Shown in pieces: positions 1 to 8,353 of a stretch of 11,459 nucleotides of DNA (within the stretch, counting starts at the first letter, position 1; each line of letters opens with the position of its first letter). The stretch spans positions 1-11,459 of the forward strand of contig JBJOGJ010000119.1 in assembly GCA_046048295.1 (NCBI GenBank). The letters are read 5' to 3'. Under the pieces are notes generated by a model. That model saw nothing but the letters and a program-made list of their open reading frames with translations, made no database searches and was not told where the DNA came from. The stretch comes from CBDCWA01 sp046048295. Its GTDB lineage: Bacteria > Pseudomonadota > Alphaproteobacteria > Rhizobiales > Hyphomicrobiaceae. The translations under genes and the position numbers were made by a program.

Positions 1-87
1 GTCCGCCCCGACGGCCACGTAGCCTGGCGCGGTGACCACCTTCCCCAAGAACCGGCCGATGTCGTTCACCGGGTGACGGGAAACTAG
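1..87 (+). CDS. C-terminal end of a probable FAD-dependent aromatic-ring hydroxylase (partial)
   Basis: An open frame enters from the left edge and ends at TAG (85-87), giving 28 visible residues. They begin VRPDGHVAWRGD, which resembles the C-terminal signature of class A flavoprotein monooxygenases of the phenol/2,4-dichlorophenol hydroxylase type, where an 'L-(V/I)-RPDG-(H/Y)-(V/I)-AWR' strand closes the FAD-binding domain shortly before the end of the protein. Such enzymes hydroxylate aromatic or polyketide rings using NAD(P)H and O2. Only the tail is visible, so substrate and subfamily cannot be given. It converges on the DoxX-like gene; the two stop codons share the palindrome CTAG at 84-87. 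The call rests on a single short motif and should be confirmed with the sequence to the left. Confidence 0.6.
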   Translation, partial: VRPDGHVAWRGDHLPQEPADVVHRVTGN

Positions 88-497
88 CTTCGCGGCTTGT
101 CAACGGACCACATGGTATCGAGATCGTGCAGGTAGAACAGCGCGAAGCACGCCGCAAGCATGGGCCAAGCCGCCCAGAACAGCAGGTTTCCGCCCTGGAA
201 CACAGTAAAGTACTGGTTGAAGCTCGAGAGCGTCGACACCGTGTGCATGGCGAGCACCAGTCCTGTGCTGGCCGTTTTCTTGAACCCGATGAGGAATGCC
301 ACGACGATCGCAAGCTGCACGGCTCCGATTGCGTATAGCGTCAGCGCACCGAGACCCGGCAAGAGATAGAACCGCCCGATCACGCGCGCGGCGTGATCGG
401 GGGCAATGAATTTGTCCAGTGTCCAAACGATCATTACGGCAAATACCGTGATCCTGAGCAGCAGCAGAACGAGTTTGATCCGGTCATCGGCATGCAT
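84..497 (-). CDS. Small four-helix membrane protein, DoxX-like
   Basis: This encodes a 137-residue, very hydrophobic protein. Four membrane helices are visible at about residues 8-26, 48-70, 76-92 and 104-124, with a short charged tail (HDLDTMWSVDKPRS). Size, helix spacing, the early W-x-x-D-K-F segment and the loop with H-A-A before helix 2 resemble DoxX/DoxX-like inner-membrane proteins, a family with loosely defined redox or quinone-linked roles; the biochemical function here is unknown. The frame is open to 629, but the residues before Met-45 of that longer frame are Arg/Ser-rich and unlike a membrane protein, so I start at the ATG at 495-497. A clear Shine-Dalgarno is lacking; only a weak GGGG lies upstream. 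It lies 141 bases downstream of the amidoligase gene on the same strand and may share its transcript. It is convergent with the flavin hydroxylase on its left. Confidence 0.72.
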   Translation of the reverse strand: MHADDRIKLVLLLLRITVFAVMIVWTLDKFIAPDHAARVIGRFYLLPGLGALTLYAIGAVQLAIVVAFLIGFKKTASTGLVLAMHTVSTLSSFNQYFTVFQGGNLLFWAAWPMLAACFALFYLHDLDTMWSVDKPRS

Positions 498-638
498 GTC
501 GAGGTGCCCCGTCGTAGCGTTGATTGCGCTGCAAACTACATCACCCGCCGTCGGTTGGTTGTCACAACTGCTTGAGCAACGCGGACGCCGGCGGCGGACA
601 CTCGGTCGCCACACGAATGCCGCTCCCACAGCAACCCA
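498..638. promoter_or_regulatory. Spacer upstream of the DoxX-like gene with a small palindrome
   Basis: These 141 bases separate the amidoligase stop from the DoxX-like start. They contain a perfect 11-base palindrome, GTTGTCACAAC, at 558-568. On the minus strand it overlaps TTGTGA, a possible but poor -35, with TGATGT about 18 bases further on. The spacing and length would suit an operator or an internal promoter, but there is no second copy in the window and no regulator gene beside it. The function is a guess from the symmetry alone. Confidence 0.2.
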
Positions 639-1609
639 CTAGACGATCAGCCACTCCGATGCACGAACGGCCCACTGCGTGGCCGACAACTCCTGCCGCC
701 TCGTGACGAAGTCCTCGCCCATTTCGGCCAGCCGTTCCCTGTCGGCCGCCAGCCGCTCGACTGCACACCACCGGTTCCATTCCAGCGCAAGGCTCCAGTC
801 GGGCTGGCCGATCCGCGCATCGGGGAGGCGGTAGTGAAACGTGGGACGCTGCTTGATGCGCGAATCCTTGACGCGCCGCGCGACCCTGCCCGCATCGATC
901 CACGCGAACAGCGGCAGCAGGTCGAGTTCCCGGTTGCGCGTCGGATTGAACTGCAGGTAGTCGTCGATGAGCTGCTCCATGTCCGGCCAGTACGCCGGAT
1001 CTGCGATCCGCATTGCGTAGCCTCTCGGGAACTGTGTCGCGAACGCCGAAAGCTGCCGCGTCACATCGATCTCCATGATCGCTCTGAGCCAGTCCGACAA
1101 CAGGACCTGCGCCTTCAGGATTGAGAGAACGTAGTCGGCGCGCAGCTCTGCAATCTCCGGGTTGAGCTGCGTCCCGAATGCATAGAACAGGCTGTCGCCC
1201 GTCGCCGCGGCGCCCGCCTGCGCGAGGCGGCTCGTGAGTTCTTCCAGCTGCTCCAGCTCATCGTACGCGATAGGTGGGCAGACGATTTCGCACGGTATCA
1301 CGATCGAGCCGATGTCCCCCATCAAGTCGCGCAGGGTTTCTCCGATCGCGGAAGCTGCCCCGCCGGCACCGTCGTCTCTGTGCATGTATTGGCTGTCGAG
1401 TTTGCACGCAAAATCGCCCAGCTTCGTGTCCTTGACCTCATAGTAGTGCCGGTCGTGCTCGACCACTTGCCCCCGAACGCGCTGCGGATGATTTCCGCCG
1501 ACCCGGCAGCTGGCACCGCGGCGAATTCCAGCTCGACGCCAACCCGCCGTGGCGCGCCCGAATAGCTCCGCGTGAAGGGTGGCGACCGGAATTTGCGACG
1601 CGGGTTCAT
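639..1609 (-). pseudogene. Amidoligase family protein (GS-like COOH-NH2 ligase, PF12224 type), frameshifted
   Basis: Reading from the ATG at 1607-1609, which has AAAGGA four bases upstream, the first 47 residues contain the family opening RRVGVELEF (residues 21-29). The frame is then lost in a run of five C on the plus strand (1470-1474). The sister frame continues with QVVEHDRHYYEVKDTKLGDF, the normal next segment. Inserting one base restores 323 residues with EIVCPP (108-113), YAFGTQLNPE (143-152), YWPDMEQLIDDYL (207-219), FNPTRNRELDLLPLF (221-235) and RPTFHYRLP (255-263). Amidoligases of this class join a carboxylate to an amine using ATP and are usually paired with a class I glutamine amidotransferase-like hydrolase, which is not seen here. 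The frame of the C-terminal part stays open to 1667, but its N-terminus is then arbitrary. The gene is either a real null allele, an assembly or sequencing slip in a homopolymer, or, less likely, subject to ribosomal frameshifting. Confidence 0.82.
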
Positions 1610-1781
1610 CGTGTCCTTTTGGCTGGGGGTGGCGAACCTTACTCAGATAGTCGACCGCCGCCCGCATTGAAACCCAGTATGCTTACGCACTGGACCGGCC
1701 GGCCCCGCTCGGGATGCCCGGAACGCGCGGTCCCATCGACAGCCGCCACTTACAGATCCTTGACGAACTCGTGACTTTACC
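1610..1781. promoter_or_regulatory. Divergent intergenic region between amidoligase and arsM
   Basis: This region must hold the promoters for the leftward amidoligase gene and the rightward arsM operon. The Shine-Dalgarno of the amidoligase is at about 1613-1618 (minus strand AAAGGA). For arsM, a TTGACG at about 1760-1765 is a reasonable -35, but no convincing -10 follows at 16-18 bases. A tandem heptamer GAACGGC-GAACGGC lies just downstream at 1784-1797. I see no ArsR-like long dyad and no arsR gene, so arsenic control of arsM cannot be shown from this window. Confidence 0.3.
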
Positions 1782-1868
1782 GTGAACGGCGAACGGCATA
1801 CGTTCCGCGCCGGCTTGGCCAGAATTTTTCGGCTGGAATTCCAGAGAATGCAGGAGATCGCCTGGTGA
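1782..1868 (+). other. Possible 28-codon leader ORF overlapping the arsM start
   Basis: A short open frame starts at GTG 1782 (or ATG 1848, giving six codons) and stops at TGA 1866-1868, inside the arsM start codon GTG 1865-1867 (sequence GGTGA). Such overlaps often couple translation of two genes. The AGGAG at 1852-1856 sits inside it and serves arsM. There is no Shine-Dalgarno for the GTG, and the predicted peptide (Arg-rich, ending MQEIAW) has no recognisable character and no cysteines. Chance is the more likely explanation. Confidence 0.15.
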
Positions 1869-2920
1869 ACATTGAAGTCGTCAAGGACTATTACGGCAAG
1901 ACCCTCAAGACCTCGGCGGACCTCAAGACGGCGGCGTGCTGTACGCCCGATGATATGCCGGCCCATGTAAAGCGCGCCCTCGCCAACGTCCACGACGAGG
2001 TACTCTCCAAATACTACGGCTGTGGCCTCGTCATGCCGCCTGCGCTCGAGGGCTGCCGCATTCTCGACCTCGGCAGCGGTTCGGGCCGCGACGTATACGC
2101 GCTCGCCCAGATGGTCGGCCCCGACGGGCTGGTCGTCGGCGTCGACATGACGCCGGAGCAGATTGCCGTTGCCCGCCGCCATGAGGACTGGCACCGCGAG
2201 AAGTTCGGCTATCGGAACTCGAATGTCCGCTTCCTCGATGGCTACATCGAGCGGCTCGGCGAGCTCGATCTCGAGCCTGCGAGCTTCGACATCATCGTCT
2301 CCAATTGCGTCGTCAACCTGTCGCCGGACAAGCTGGCGGTACTGAAGGGTGCCTGCAATCTCCTGAAACCGGGCGGCGAGATGTATTTTTCCGACGTGTA
2401 CGCGGATCGTCGCCTGTCCGACGATTTGCGCGCCGATCCCGTGCTCATAGGCGAATGCCTTGGCGGCGCACTCTACTGGGGCGACTTCCAGTCTCTGGCC
2501 CGGCAGGCAGGCTTCCTCGACCCGCGCCTGTTTGATGACCGCCCTCTGGCGATCACCGACGCCTGCGTTGCAGCCAAGCTCGGCGAGGCGCGCTTCTTCT
2601 CCGCTACCTACCGTCTCTTCAAGATCGACGATCTCGAGCCCGCCTGCGAGGATTACGGCCAGGCCGTCGTATACAAGGGCGGAATTGCGAACGCCGAGCA
2701 CGTCTTCGTTCTCGACAATCACCATCGCATCGAAAAGGGTCGCATTTTTCCTGTCTGCGGCAACACCTGGAAGATGCTGGAGCGCTCGCGCTTTGCGCCG
2801 CACTTCGATTTCATTGGTGACTTCTCCCGCCACTACGGGATCTTTCCTGGCTGCGGCACCGCGATTCCGTTCGGTGTCGAGGCCGGCTCCGACCAGTCGG
2901 TCAGTGGCGCCTGTTGCTGA
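1865..2920 (+). CDS. arsM: Arsenite S-adenosylmethionine methyltransferase ArsM
   Basis: This 351-residue cytosolic enzyme transfers methyl groups from SAM to As(III), forming mono-, di- and eventually volatile trimethylarsenicals. The SAM-binding Rossmann motif I DLGSGSGRD is at 68-76, with VGVDM at 91-95. The four cysteines known from algal ArsM have equivalents: Cys25/26 (AACCTPDDMP), Cys53 (YYGCG), Cys148 (SNCVVNLSPDK) and Cys198 (GECLGGALYWGDF). The last two are 50 residues apart, the same spacing as the As-binding pair Cys174/Cys224 of Cyanidioschyzon ArsM. The C-terminal third (DYGQAVVYKGGI, then Cys-containing PVCGN and FPGCG) is the usual extension of the eukaryote-like ArsM clade, and the protein ends in Cys-Cys. 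The start is GTG with AGGAG eight bases upstream (1852-1856). It is first in a likely operon with the ABC exporter 77 bases downstream. No arsR, arsB or arsC is present. Confidence 0.93.
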   Translation: MNIEVVKDYYGKTLKTSADLKTAACCTPDDMPAHVKRALANVHDEVLSKYYGCGLVMPPALEGCRILDLGSGSGRDVYALAQMVGPDGLVVGVDMTPEQIAVARRHEDWHREKFGYRNSNVRFLDGYIERLGELDLEPASFDIIVSNCVVNLSPDKLAVLKGACNLLKPGGEMYFSDVYADRRLSDDLRADPVLIGECLGGALYWGDFQSLARQAGFLDPRLFDDRPLAITDACVAAKLGEARFFSATYRLFKIDDLEPACEDYGQAVVYKGGIANAEHVFVLDNHHRIEKGRIFPVCGNTWKMLERSRFAPHFDFIGDFSRHYGIFPGCGTAIPFGVEAGSDQSVSGACC

Positions 2921-2997
2921 CGCCTTGACCCCGGCGGCGAGTTCCCTCCATATGGCGCCTCACGTCTGATCGAGCGCCCGGGAAATCGCACGCCGCC

Positions 2998-3920
<923 letters not shown>

Positions 3921-3924
<4 letters not shown>

Positions 3925-4697
3925 AGGCGTTTGGTCTCAACTGGCACGCCGTCTGGGCGATCTACAGCTTCGAGATGGCGCGCACCATGCGCACGCTCAC
4001 CCAGTCGATCGTCTCTCCCGTCCTTTCGACCTGCCTCTATTTCGTGGTCTTCGGCGCCGCGATCGGCTCCCGCATTTCGGAAATCCAGGGCGTCAGCTAC
4101 GGCACCTTCATCGTGCCGGGCCTCATCATGATCTCGATCCTCACCCAGAGCATCTCCAATGCCTCCTTCGGCATCTATTTCCCGCGCTTCACCGGCACCA
4201 TCTACGAGGTGCTCTCGGCGCCGGTCTCCTATGTCGAGATCGTGTTGGGCTACGTCGGTGCCGCTGCCACCAAGTCCATCGCGCTCGGTTTGATCATTCT
4301 CGCCACCGCCGCGCTGATCGTGCCGGTATCCATCGCGCATCCGCTCGTGATGCTTCTCTTTCTCGTTCTGACCGCGGTGACGTTCTCGCTGCTGGGATTC
4401 ATCCTCGGCATCTGGGCTGACGGCTTCGAGCAGCTGCAGATCGTGCCGCTGCTCATCATCACGCCGCTCGCCTTTCTCGGCGGCACCTTCTACTCCATCG
4501 ACATGCTCCCGCCCTTCTGGCAGACGGCAAGCCTGTTCAACCCCATCGTCTACCTTATCAGCGGGTTCCGCTGGAGCTTCACCGAGATCGCCGACGTGTC
4601 CGTCGTGTGGTCCCTGTTGGCGACCCTGCTGTTCCTGTCGCTCTGCCTGGCGGTTGTCGGCTGGATGTTCAAGACCGGCTACCGCCTCAAGAAGTAG
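3921..4697 (+). CDS. ABC-2 type transporter permease (YadH-like)
   Basis: This 258-residue inner-membrane subunit has six likely helices at about 30-48, 62-80, 105-130, 138-163, 173-190 and 228-250. The segment from about 181 to 217 (TPLAFLGGTFYSIDMLPPFW, then FNPIVYLISGFR) is the characteristic ABC-2 permease block between the last helices, and the size matches E. coli YadH (about 256). It pairs with the ATPase encoded just before it through a four-base ATGA overlap, so translation is probably coupled and stoichiometric. A homodimer of this subunit with two ATPases would make the exporter. The gene ends at TAG 4695-4697, one base from the stop of the convergent CDF gene, leaving no room for a terminator between them. 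Confidence 0.93.
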
Positions 4698-4698
4698 C

Positions 4699-5649
4699 TC
4701 AGCAGGCGCTATCGCTACCTGCCGCATCGGCGCAGGCATCGCGCTCGATCTCGACCGTCGCATGCCCGAGCCCGAACTTCTCCCGCAGCCGCGTCTTGAT
4801 GGCGGCCACCGTCGCTTCCGCAGCGTGATCCCTGCTGATCCGCGCGTGCAGCGTGATCATCGGCCGCGCCTCGGTGATCGACCAGAGATGCACGTGATGG
4901 ACGTCGGCGACGCCCGCGACGTTCTCCGACAGGTCCTCCGCGATCTGTCTGGTATCGAGGCCTGGCGGCGCCCCTTCCAGCAGGATGTGGCCGCTTTCCG
5001 CCACCACCCGCCACGCGAAACGCAGGATGAGCAGCGACACCAGCACCGACAGCAGCGGGTCGATCGGCGTCCACCCGGTCGATATGATGACGCCGGCGGC
5101 AGCGATTGCCGCTACCGATCCGAGCAGGTCGCCGGCCACATGCAGCACCGCTGCGCGAACATTGAGATTGGACTGGCTGCCCCCCTGCAGGATCCAGAAC
5201 GCGAAGACATTGATGACGAGCCCCGCTACCGCCACCGCCATCATCCATCCGCCAAGGACCGGCTGCGGCGTGGCGAGCCGCTGTATGGCCTCGGCGACGA
5301 TCCAGATTGCGATGGCGAAAAGCGCGATCCCGTTCGTGAATGCGACCAGGATCGAGAACCTGTCGAAGCCGTACGTCCGTTTCCAGTCGGCCGGCCGGCG
5401 CGCAAGTCTCACCGCGAACCAGGCAAGCGCCAGGGCCGCGAAGTCGGACAGCATATGGCCGGCATCGGCGATCAACGCGAGCGATCCGGTGATCAGCCCG
5501 CCTACCGCCTCGAGCACCATGAAGAGCCCGGTGAGCAGCGCGACCAGCCCGAGGCGCCGCTCGTCCACCGCGGCTGCATGATCGTGCCCGCCACCGTGGC
5601 CGTGACCCGGGTGATGATGATGGTGATGACGGTGAAGCTCGGCTGACAT
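4699..5649 (-). CDS. Cation diffusion facilitator (zinc-type CDF/ZitB-CzcD family) metal exporter
   Basis: This is a 316-residue inner-membrane antiporter that exports divalent metals (typically Zn2+, also Co2+/Cd2+) in exchange for protons. The N-terminus is His-rich (residues 6-24, with six consecutive His), typical of metal-sensing tails. Six helices follow from about 33 to 213. The transport site is HD-HD: His65 and Asp69 in helix 2 (AGHMLSD), His170 and Asp174 in helix 5 (LHVAGD), the zinc-selective arrangement. The C-terminal cytosolic domain (about 215-305) carries VHHVHLWSI, the usual ferredoxin-like fold with His ligands, and ends in a short tail with two Cys (306 and 316). The ATG is at 5647-5649; no strong Shine-Dalgarno precedes it. 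It lies 39 bases downstream of the four-cysteine protein gene and may be the last gene of the molybdenum hydroxylase transcript. Confidence 0.93.
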   Translation of the reverse strand: MSAELHRHHHHHHPGHGHGGGHDHAAAVDERRLGLVALLTGLFMVLEAVGGLITGSLALIADAGHMLSDFAALALAWFAVRLARRPADWKRTYGFDRFSILVAFTNGIALFAIAIWIVAEAIQRLATPQPVLGGWMMAVAVAGLVINVFAFWILQGGSQSNLNVRAAVLHVAGDLLGSVAAIAAAGVIISTGWTPIDPLLSVLVSLLILRFAWRVVAESGHILLEGAPPGLDTRQIAEDLSENVAGVADVHHVHLWSITEARPMITLHARISRDHAAEATVAAIKTRLREKFGLGHATVEIERDACADAAGSDSAC

Positions 5650-5688
5650 CGTGCGAGGCTACCACGCACGGGCCCGATCCCGAAGGCT

Positions 5689-6117
5689 TCAGCCCGCCTT
5701 CTTCAACAGCGCCTCGGCCCGCGTGCAATACGCGGATACGGTCGCGTTATGCGGCTTGGCCTTGTTGAAATAGGACCGGTACCGCTCCTCGTCGCGCTGG
5801 CTGAGCACCTGATAGAGCGCCCAGCAACTGCCGAGCCCCTGCGTCTTGAACTTCTCCGCCCTCGCCTTCGCGCCGCCGTCCGACGCCGCCCCGCACAGTT
5901 TCGGCGCGATGCTCATGGCAACCAGATCCACCACCGCGCGCCGGTGTGGGCAGGCGAGCCCCTGCCATTCGCTCGTCGACACCGGATTGGCGAGCACGAA
6001 CCCCACCGCCTCTGCATGTTGTCCGACACCCAGGTCCGGATTTCGGACGTAGGAGAAGCCGAACACGCCGACGAGCGCGGCCACGGCAGCGATGACGATC
6101 CCCTTGACGATGCCCAT
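5689..6117 (-). CDS. Membrane-anchored or exported four-cysteine protein of unknown function
   Basis: This 142-residue protein is of a family I do not recognise. A hydrophobic N-terminal segment (about 5-23, GIVIAAVAALVGVFGF) would act as an uncleaved anchor or a signal peptide, placing the rest outside the cytoplasm. The remaining 115 residues are helical-looking and contain four cysteines at 56 (LACPHRR), 75 (KLCG), 98 (GSCWALYQ) and 131 (AYCTRA). These are well suited to two disulfides in the periplasm, or to metal binding. The ATG at 6115-6117 has a strong Shine-Dalgarno GGGAGGAG about nine bases upstream, which supports a real gene. It sits 67 bases after the molybdopterin subunit and 39 bases before the CDF gene on the same strand, so it is probably co-transcribed with them. 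Confidence 0.72.
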   Translation of the reverse strand: MGIVKGIVIAAVAALVGVFGFSYVRNPDLGVGQHAEAVGFVLANPVSTSEWQGLACPHRRAVVDLVAMSIAPKLCGAASDGGAKARAEKFKTQGLGSCWALYQVLSQRDEERYRSYFNKAKPHNATVSAYCTRAEALLKKAG

Positions 6118-6184
6118 TCTCTTCAGCTCCTCCCGATGTTCCGGTCGTCCCCGGTTAGCTGCCGAATGCGTCGCGCGCGTGACC

Positions 6185-8353
6185 TTATGCTGCCCCTGAG
6201 ATCATCCGCCTCACGCGTTCCGGCGTGAATGGCAGCTCCCGCATCCTGACGCCCGTTGCGAAGTAGAGCGCATTTCCGATCGCTGCCCCTGCTGGCGCCT
6301 GGCTGCCTTCGCCGATGCCGAGGTAGTCGCCGCCCGGCTGGTTGATGAGGATCACCTGTACTTCCGGCACGTCCGGCATCCTCATGATCGGATAGCCCTC
6401 CCAGTCCGTCGACGTGACGCGCACCGGATCGAACCGCACCCGCTCTTGCATCCAGCTCGCCGCCTGCAGGAAACCGCCTTCGAGCTGGTTGGAGAGCGCC
6501 GCCCGGTTGACGATCTGTCCGGCGTCGCCGGCAATCACCGCCTTCGTGATGCGGTAGGTGCCTTTCGCCGCGTCCGCTTCCACCTCGCAGGCAACCGCGG
6601 CATATCCCTTCGAGTTCTTGTACCGGTTCACGGCAATGCCGGTGCCCCGCCCGCTGCCGGCGGTCTGGGCTCTCCAACCGATGCCTTCGGCCGCCGCTTC
6701 GAGGACCGCACGGGCGCGCCCGTCCTTGAGATAATCCAGGCGGAATTGCACCGCATCCTTGCCGGCCGCCTCTGCCAGTTCATCCATGAAGCACTCGATC
6801 GCAAAGATGTTGGCGAAGTTGCCGAGCCCTCGGAGCGAGCTGGTTCGCAACGGCTGCGCCTCGACGAAGTGCGACACCACCCGCGTCTTGTCGAATTCGT
6901 AGAGCGCCTTGGCGTTCCGGTGCGCGGCCGATTCCTTCGAGAAGTTCTGCCGTGCCTTGGGTCGCGCCCGCGCCGGCTCCCGATGCCAGTCGGCCACGAA
7001 GCTCGATCGCTCGGCCGTGGTCGGCCTGGGCCGCCCCTGGTGTGTCGTCGACCACAGGTCGAGGTTCCATTCCATGATGCGTCCGGAACCGTCCAGGCTC
7101 GCCCGCGTCATGACGACCTGCGCCGGGCCATAGGGCTCCCACCGGTGCTCGTCCTCGCGCGTCCACTGCACCTTGACCGGCCGCCCCGGCACCTCCCGCG
7201 CCAGGAGCGCTGCGTCGAGCGAGACGTCGTCGGCGCCGTTGTGGCCGTAGCAGCCGGCGCCCTGGGTGTGCAGCACGGTGATATCGTCCGCCGCCATGCC
7301 GAGCGAGCCCGAGAGCGCTGTGCGCAACGGGTAGGGTCCCTGGCTCGGCGACCACACCTTGAGCTTGCCTTCGGCGAACAGCGCCACCGCCGCCGAAGGC
7401 CCGAGCGATCCGTGCATGAAGTAGGGCTTGCCGTACATCGCCTCGAGCGTCTTCGCCGCGTTTGCCGGCGGCTCACCGATCTCCGGCGCCGCTTCGTCCA
7501 CCGCCACTCCCTCGATGACCGGGTTCGCCATCGTCTCGTTCTCGAGGTGCCAGGCATAGAGCTGTTCCTCGTCCGGCAGCGTCGCAGGCTCGTCCCACAC
7601 TGCCGCCTCGGCCAGCACTGCCCTGGCCCGCATCGCCGCCCATTCGCTCTCTGCGATGACGGCGACGAAACTCCCGCTCCGTACCACCTTCACGACGCCG
7701 ACGATTGCTTCTGCGCCCGCCGTAGTGAGCCCCTTCAGCCTCGCCTCGTAGGACGGCGGCCGCACCACCCGCGCATGCAGCATGCCGTCGAGCCGCATAT
7801 CGTGCACGAACACTGGCGCACCGGTCACTTTCGCCCGCGCGTCCCGCTGCGGGATGACGGTGCCGGCTAGCCGGTAGGCGCTGGGCGGTTTCGGCTTCGC
7901 CTCACCTGTCGCCTCGATGCCGAACGCCTTGCCGCCCAACAATTCCCAGTAGGTGACCTGCCTGTTGCTGCCGGCCGCCTTCACCACGCCGTCCTCGACC
8001 GACAGCACGCCAGCATCTGCCTCCAGCGCCTCTGCGGCCCGCGCCAGCAGGAACGCCCGCGCCTCCGCTGCCGCCTGCCGCATGGCGCGTCCGGTCTCCT
8101 CCATCGACGACGAGCCCGACGTCACGTTCTCGTCCACCACCTCGCTGGTGGCTCCGCTGATGACACGGATGCGCTCGAGCCCCACGTCGAGTTCTTCCGC
8201 GGCGATCATCTGCACCGCCGTCGTGATGCCCTGGCCGATCTCGACCTTGCCTGTCCGGACGGTGATCGTCTCGCTCGGATCTATGGTGATCCATGAATCG
8301 AGGCGCGTATCGCGCCTCAGGCTGCCCGGGAGCCTCTTAGTGTCCGTTGTCAT
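6185..8353 (-). CDS. Molybdopterin-binding subunit of a xanthine dehydrogenase-family hydroxylase (nicotinate/isoquinoline type)
   Basis: This is a 722-residue catalytic subunit binding molybdopterin cytosine dinucleotide. Such enzymes hydroxylate N-heterocycles or oxidise aldehydes using water as oxygen donor. Landmarks are VEIGQGITTAVQMIAAEELD (37-56), MHGSLGPSAAVALF (313-326), the cofactor-contacting QGAGCYGHNGADD (364-376), QPLRTSSLRGLGNF (500-513) and the C-terminal LGIGEGSQAP (678-687), whose Glu682 matches the conserved catalytic glutamate. It resembles NicB and IorB subunits. Unlike P. putida NicB it lacks a cytochrome c tail, and unlike many IorB proteins it lacks a Tat leader. The ATG at 8351-8353 overlaps the stop of the 2Fe-2S subunit as ATGA and has GGGAG upstream. 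The frame remains open to 9253, but that extension runs antiparallel to no signal and lies entirely over the small-subunit gene, so it is rejected. Substrate unknown; no FAD subunit or XdhC-type chaperone is nearby. Confidence 0.92.
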   Translation of the reverse strand: MTTDTKRLPGSLRRDTRLDSWITIDPSETITVRTGKVEIGQGITTAVQMIAAEELDVGLERIRVISGATSEVVDENVTSGSSSMEETGRAMRQAAAEARAFLLARAAEALEADAGVLSVEDGVVKAAGSNRQVTYWELLGGKAFGIEATGEAKPKPPSAYRLAGTVIPQRDARAKVTGAPVFVHDMRLDGMLHARVVRPPSYEARLKGLTTAGAEAIVGVVKVVRSGSFVAVIAESEWAAMRARAVLAEAAVWDEPATLPDEEQLYAWHLENETMANPVIEGVAVDEAAPEIGEPPANAAKTLEAMYGKPYFMHGSLGPSAAVALFAEGKLKVWSPSQGPYPLRTALSGSLGMAADDITVLHTQGAGCYGHNGADDVSLDAALLAREVPGRPVKVQWTREDEHRWEPYGPAQVVMTRASLDGSGRIMEWNLDLWSTTHQGRPRPTTAERSSFVADWHREPARARPKARQNFSKESAAHRNAKALYEFDKTRVVSHFVEAQPLRTSSLRGLGNFANIFAIECFMDELAEAAGKDAVQFRLDYLKDGRARAVLEAAAEGIGWRAQTAGSGRGTGIAVNRYKNSKGYAAVACEVEADAAKGTYRITKAVIAGDAGQIVNRAALSNQLEGGFLQAASWMQERVRFDPVRVTSTDWEGYPIMRMPDVPEVQVILINQPGGDYLGIGEGSQAPAGAAIGNALYFATGVRMRELPFTPERVRRMISGAA

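Noticed and set aside
1610..1667. Upstream start at 1667 for the amidoligase
   Set aside because: This reading places non-homologous Arg-rich sequence before the frameshift, whereas the ATG at 1609 has a ribosome site and yields the family's RRVGVELEF opening in the other frame.
1643..2833. 396-codon open frame on the minus strand opposite arsM
   Set aside because: It is the antisense shadow of a well-recognised ArsM gene with strong third-position G/C. Its product is low-complexity acidic/Val/Glu-rich sequence with no domain, and it would overlap the arsM promoter and the amidoligase start.
4654..5646. 330-codon plus-strand open frame opposite the CDF gene
   Set aside because: It is a hydrophilic Arg/Asp/Pro-rich shadow of a six-helix transporter with all its motifs on the minus strand, and it has no ribosome site.
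6446..7870. 474-codon plus-strand open frame opposite the molybdopterin subunit
   Set aside because: Its composition is dominated by Arg, Val, Gly, His and Leu without any motif. It mirrors the GC-rich third positions of the real gene on the minus strand.
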